This document shows positions 59,831 to 64,000 of a stretch of 64,000 nt of DNA, one piece after another (position 1 is the first letter of the stretch; each line of letters begins with the position of its first letter). The notes under the pieces were generated by a model, which made no database searches, was not told the origin of the DNA, and was given only the letters and a program-made list of their open reading frames with translations. Source of the stretch: Myxocyprinus asiaticus (lineage: Eukaryota > Chordata > Actinopteri > Cypriniformes > Catostomidae); the NCBI RefSeq assembly GCF_019703515.2, contig NC_059356.1, positions 27,209,197-27,273,196 of the forward strand, in the 5' to 3' direction. A program made the translations under genes and the position numbers.

Positions 59831-61947
59831 AGACAGCAGGTGGCGCATAGAAACAGCCAGTCCTCTCCAGCAACGCATGCAGCATATGTGATCTGTGCCA
59901 TCAAAATGGAGGACGCATAAACACTGGCACAGTCATTGCCGGCGAGAGGAGAGAAAAGCGCCACTGCTCACCGCTCCACCCAGCGATACACGCAGTCCAT
60001 CACCCACTGTCCTCCTGAAAAGGCACCAGTGACCCAGCAGGCCTTAAACATCTATAGAATAGCACACATAGCACCAATACATCCCTCACCATGGCCCCAC
60101 CTTCCCAGCACTTTAGTCAATACAAAGAAATGAAAAAATACTCAGTACTCTATCATCAAACAACTCTATATTGTATCCTTAAAAAAACTTGGCAAGTCAA
60201 CTCTTTCAACTTGTATTAGTAGTATTTTTTTTTTTTTTTTTTTAAAGTAAATACAGTACATGTGGGCTGTAAAAAGAATGGAGAAACAAAATGAAAGAAA
60301 TGGATGCATGCAAGTCTGTGACATTTTCAATGCCAGATATCAATTTTGCAGGCTTGTCAATGTTAAACATTTCTACACAAGAGGCATTATTGTTTTCTAG
60401 TACGAAAAAAAGAGGTCATCTCATTTTGTTTGAAACCTGAACCAGACCACTTGAAGTAGTAAACTTGCCAGGAGTTCACTTTATTTGCTACGACTCTTAA
60501 GCCTGGAAAAAAGAAAAAGAAAAAAGAACTACAATTCCCAGATATACAAACAGCAGGTATGCCAGACTTGGTTATGCAAATAAAAGAAAGAGCAAACATG
60601 AGTTAAAACAAGAGGGGTGAAAGACCTAATGTAAGCCATCAATGAAAAAGACATACGACCTGTTAAAAAACGTGGTCAAAATCTGTTCAACAGTCTCTTC
60701 AATATTTACATCAGTATTCAGCATGGCTGGTCACAGACACAGGGGTGCATACTGTTCTGGGCCAGATTACTGACACATACACGTTTAGTCCAAAAACCAT
60801 CGATTACGCTCTACAAAAAAGGTGCACAATCCACCAATCTTTTCTACAAAAAAAGGTGCAAAAAGCTCTTGTTCAGTCGACGAAAAGGTGCAAAGAGGTC
60901 CATTTCCTCTATCAGCAAGGGGGCAGTTGTGTCCCAGGAGATGACCCAACACAGACATACATACAAGCACACACATGAAATATTAAAATAGCCTAAACTA
61001 TAATTTTTCTGTTTTAGCGAGACATGTGCATTTAAAGCCATGCCTAACCGGACATTAAGACCTCACCTGCAATCCCATTCAAATCCTGATGGAAATCTGA
61101 GATATGCAAAAAGTTCATGGGTTATAGAAAACTTTCAGATGGGCGAATTTTCTTAAAAGCATCCGTACAGGATGTGCCACCAACGCATAAACACAGAAAC
61201 AAACATTCCTTAAATTCCCGAATCAACACATCACCCACATGCAAACGCGCAGTACCAACTATGTGCAAGGAATGTATACAGATGGTGACTTGTGCGGACA
61301 CAGACATGCTTGCCTAAGCGAGCACAGGCTCAAACTCACATATGCACACACAGCTGCCCAAACAGGGACACGGGCAACATGGAGAAGCTCAATCATTCCT
61401 CTCCTGGGACACAGGCAATGTAAACCCTCCTCCACTCCTAAACACACAAAGTCAGGCTCAAACATTAAGACAGTAAAGTGACTAACAATAAGAAGCATGA
61501 CTTCCCTTCCCCCAGGGCTGTAAATGCGTGTTTCTGTATGGTGGTGGTGGTGGTGGGGGTGGGGGGTGGGGGGTTGGGGTCAAGAAAGCTAAAAGGTTAA
61601 CAGACTAAAAACATTTCATTTTTTGTTCTACACAAAGTCATTCTTAAAGTCATGTTGAATCTGCCTGCTTTACTTCTGATTAATCAACCGGTTCCTTGTC
61701 CATTAGAACCAGTATGTATGTTAGCCATGGCACAAATCAACAAACCAAAGTCGTACGTCATTGGTAAAAACTGGCAACAAACAAATTGAAGGGCCAATCA
61801 AATAGGACATAATCATACAAGAGGGCCATCCAGATCCAAGCCAAGCACCAGTCTTTGAAATTTAAGATAATCCTTATGCAAAAATAGTCCTCATTATTTT
61901 ACTATTTCCACTTAAAGCCCCACAACAAGGTGTCTCTTCACAAACAT

Positions 61948-61951
<4 letters not shown>

Positions 61952-61987
<36 letters not shown>
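61952..61987. repeat. (CA)n microsatellite
   Basis: About 17 CA units. Confidence 0.95.
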
Positions 61988-61989
<2 letters not shown>

Positions 61990-62793
61990 TTTTAAAACAA
62001 TCCCTCTCTCTCGCACTCCAAATATGTGAGCAGATAAATATATTTTTATCATTTACAGTCCTTAATTTTTCATCAACTCTGGATTCATCCATCACACACA
62101 GTGAAACAAGCAGAAAAGGGAGAGGAAGAAAACGGCGGCATAAAACAAAGAACTTGGCAGACTAAGATCCCACATATACTTCGAGAGGAATGGAAGGAGA
62201 GGAGGCTATCAAATTCTTTCCATTTTAGACAGAATGAGAGACAGAATATGCCACCTACTCCTTCACTACTTTCTACATCTGCTGTTCTTTAGCTCTTATG
62301 ACAAGCATTTCTCCTGTCTCTCTTTCTTGGGCCAAATACAATCGGCTAGTCTTACATAGCCAGGTGCTACAAACGGATACATTCAAATTCAGTACAGTGA
62401 GATCAGGGAACCTCAGCCTCCAGTAGAGCGGGTGCGACTGTGTGTGTGTGTGTGAAATAGGAAAACTAAACTTCTTTTCCTGGTCCTAATTAGGCTATGT
62501 ATTTCAATAGAATCAGTGACTACATAACTATTTGCAGAGCATGGAGGCAAGGGGATCTTCTGTGCAAAAGAGGGTTATTTAGCAAAAACAAAAATGATTG
62601 AAAAGAAAATTGTGCCCCTGTCATAAAACCCTCGGGTTCCTCCTTACGCTAGCCTTTACAGACTTTGCTTTCTCCTCCAAACTCCTACCCGACTCTCCCT
62701 TCCCATCCCAGTCAGAAGCAGCAGAGCCCAGAATCACACAGCAGGGTGGGAGGTGGGGCGGCAGAGGGGATGGGGCTTTCCTTGCTGGGACAC

Positions 62794-63098
62794 TCACTGA
62801 AACAAAGTGCCACTGTCTCCGCCCACACCCTGCAGAGACTCGCCCGATGACCCTCCAGTTTCCACGGCGCCGCCCTCCAAGCTGGCCGTCTCAAAGTTAG
62901 GCTCCGGCCCCAGGCCATCCGCTTCTATCTTGATGCTGTCCGGGAGGAAATTGGCATAGGCATCGCCCTCTGCCATCAGTAGCTTTAGCTTGGGTATCCA
63001 GCTCTTCCGTACCACGCGTCGAGCATTAGTGCACATGTCTGCCGCAATGGCATTCATCTCACTCTCCTTAAAGCTGGTGGCAAAATTCTGGCAGTAAA
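62794..63098 (-). CDS. nacc1: nacc1 last coding exon (BEN domain end)
   Basis: Terminal coding exon of nucleus accumbens-associated protein 1, a BTB/POZ-BEN nuclear transcriptional regulator. After the minus-strand acceptor TCTGTCAACAG it reads [40 protein letters not shown] and [20 protein letters not shown], nearly identical to the end of the BEN domain and early tail I recall for mammalian NACC1. The last ~35 residues ([11 protein letters not shown] to GTLFQ) are Gly/Ser/Glu-rich and diverged. The stop is at 62794-62796. Two bases complete a split Val codon. Upstream exons (BTB domain and the rest of BEN) lie beyond 64000. Confidence 0.93.
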
Positions 63099-64000
63099 CT
63101 GTTGACAGAGACATATGAAAGGGAGACATTTCTGACTGGTGTATTTCTAGATATGCATGTGTTAGTGTTAAAGGTGCTGTAAGTGATTATTTATAAAATG
63201 ACATGCAGAAAACATTCCTATTACCGGAAAGAGGGGGCGTGGCAAATTCAATGGCTAGTTTGGGAAGTTGCAGAATGGCAAAAAAATGCTTACAGTACCT
63301 TTAATTAGCTTTTCAAGCTGAAGTGTGTAATTTATGCACCACTTCTGTCACCAAATGGAATTGAAAAAATAATATAGCTAAAGTCTGTCAAGACAAACTT
63401 TGTTGACTTGACAAAGGCCGGTCTGACAATTTAGAAAAAAAGGTTACAAAAGCTTGAGATTTTAAGGTTTTAAGAAAATCAAGTGAGATAGACAGATAGG
63501 AGCAACAAAGAAGATTTAAGGCCTTGAGTGTATTTGCTTTTAAATTAGTCAACAATTTGTTTGAAACCTCAAACATTCCGTGCCTTTTTGTTTACTTTAA
63601 AAAAAAATTTTTTTTTTTACAGTTGGAGTTTGAAATCACAAACGTTCAGTGAAAGAGTTACATTCTGTGAATGTAACACCGGCTACGTCCACATAGTCAG
63701 TGTTTGGGACTGACAACCATCTTTACTTACTGGTGTGAGTCTTGAAATGTCCCATTCATACAACAGTTTACAGTAGCAGTTCGAATGCTGTCTGTATGAA
63801 CGAACAACTGAAGTCTCAACCGTATTCTAACAGCTGTAACCATAGTGACAGTGACTAAAAGATAGCAATGTCCATAAGACTGGCATGTCTTATCACAATT
63901 GCCGCCACATTATTAAATAAATTAGTTCATCGATCAGTTCATAATTAACCGACAGCGGCTTTGAATGCTTTTTAACTGAGTGCAGAGCGCAGCTTTTGTG
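63099..64000 (-). other. nacc1: nacc1 intron upstream of last exon (partial)
   Basis: Intron sequence to the window end with no further exon seen. It contains a 137-bp foldback MITE at 63168-63304 and a fragment of the GCTGAAGTGTGTAATTT repeat at 63315-63370. Confidence 0.6.
63168..63304. repeat. short MITE, TTAAAGGTGCTGTAAGTGAT family
   Basis: The left TTAAAGGTGCTGTAAGTGAT and the right ATGCTTACAGTACCTTTAA are inverted; 137 bp between, no coding. Confidence 0.75.

Larger units (their letters stand above)
58355..62793 (-). other. nacc1: probable nacc1 3' UTR / downstream flank
   Basis: Non-coding on the minus strand after the nacc1 stop. A minus-strand AATAAA at 58355-58360 is one possible distal end, giving a 4.4-kb UTR; nearer signals cannot be excluded. 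It contains A/T runs (59460-59500, 59545-59630, 60215-60243), a GGT/GGGG tract (61538-61580) and a (CA)n at 61952-61987. It also contains a SINE- or MITE-like repeat at 59633-59830. Confidence 0.4.

Noticed and set aside
53340..62793. Search for stx10 between ier2 and nacc1
   Set aside because: No syntaxin-like coding frame was seen in either strand. Absence by eye is not proof, so no feature was made.

Overview
This is a vertebrate nuclear window, almost certainly from a cypriniform (carp/zebrafish-like) teleost. It has split genes with GT/AG introns, long introns, TA/CA/GATA-type simple repeats, Tc1/mariner, hAT and Harbinger-like DNA transposons, and the abundant foldback repeats (for example GGGATAGTTCACCC) familiar from cyprinid genomes. 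I see no bacterial, organellar or viral gene set, no CRISPR array and no operon.

Three host genes are supported. (1) Positions 384-38452, + strand: the last twelve coding exons of cacna1a, the P/Q-type (CaV2.1) calcium channel alpha-1A subunit. They run from the alternative EF-hand exon pair 37a/37b through the pre-IQ and IQ segments, the second calmodulin-binding segment, the 39-nt microexon 44, the polyhistidine tract, the RIM-BP-type proline motif and the terminal DDDWC. Exon phases match at every junction. Upstream exons lie outside the window. (2) Positions 52510-53085, - strand: intronless ier2, an immediate-early nuclear protein, with a TATA box and two perfect CArG boxes upstream. (3) Positions 62794-63098, - strand: the last coding exon of nacc1 (end of the BEN domain and C-terminus). 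cacna1a and ier2 are convergent. From memory, the same neighbourhood exists on human 19p13, which supports orthology.

Layout. 0-8.5 kb: exons 37a, 37b, 38, 39, a Harbinger-like MITE, an intact Tc1 element and a decayed Tc1 with a large hairpin. 8.5-20 kb: exons 40 and 41 with a large intron holding a MITE interrupted by an inverted pair of LTR-like arms, a block of about 12 tandem palindromic units, and a ~700-bp unit repeated about three times. 20-38.5 kb: exons 42-47 with nested Tc1, hAT and other elements (a second, nearly identical intact Tc1 at 30.8-32.3 kb; a stack of nested elements at 33.2-35.7 kb). 38.5-52.5 kb: cacna1a 3' flank, a decayed Tc1-like element at 42-43 kb, nested MITEs in a minisatellite, and a hAT remnant at 48.3-50.3 kb. 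52.5-53.8 kb: ier2 and its promoter. 54-58 kb: a three-deep nested repeat. 58-64 kb: probable nacc1 3' UTR, last exon and intron.

I found no undescribed multi-gene system. The most interesting signals concern splicing: a tandem acceptor 5 nt apart at exon 47 whose downstream choice gives an immediate in-frame TAG (the same arrangement I recall in human CACNA1A), a recognisable microexon 44, and no polyglutamine tract at the SCA6 position. Gene names rest on remembered family sequence and synteny. No database search was run, and the choice between duplicate teleost copies (a/b) cannot be made here.
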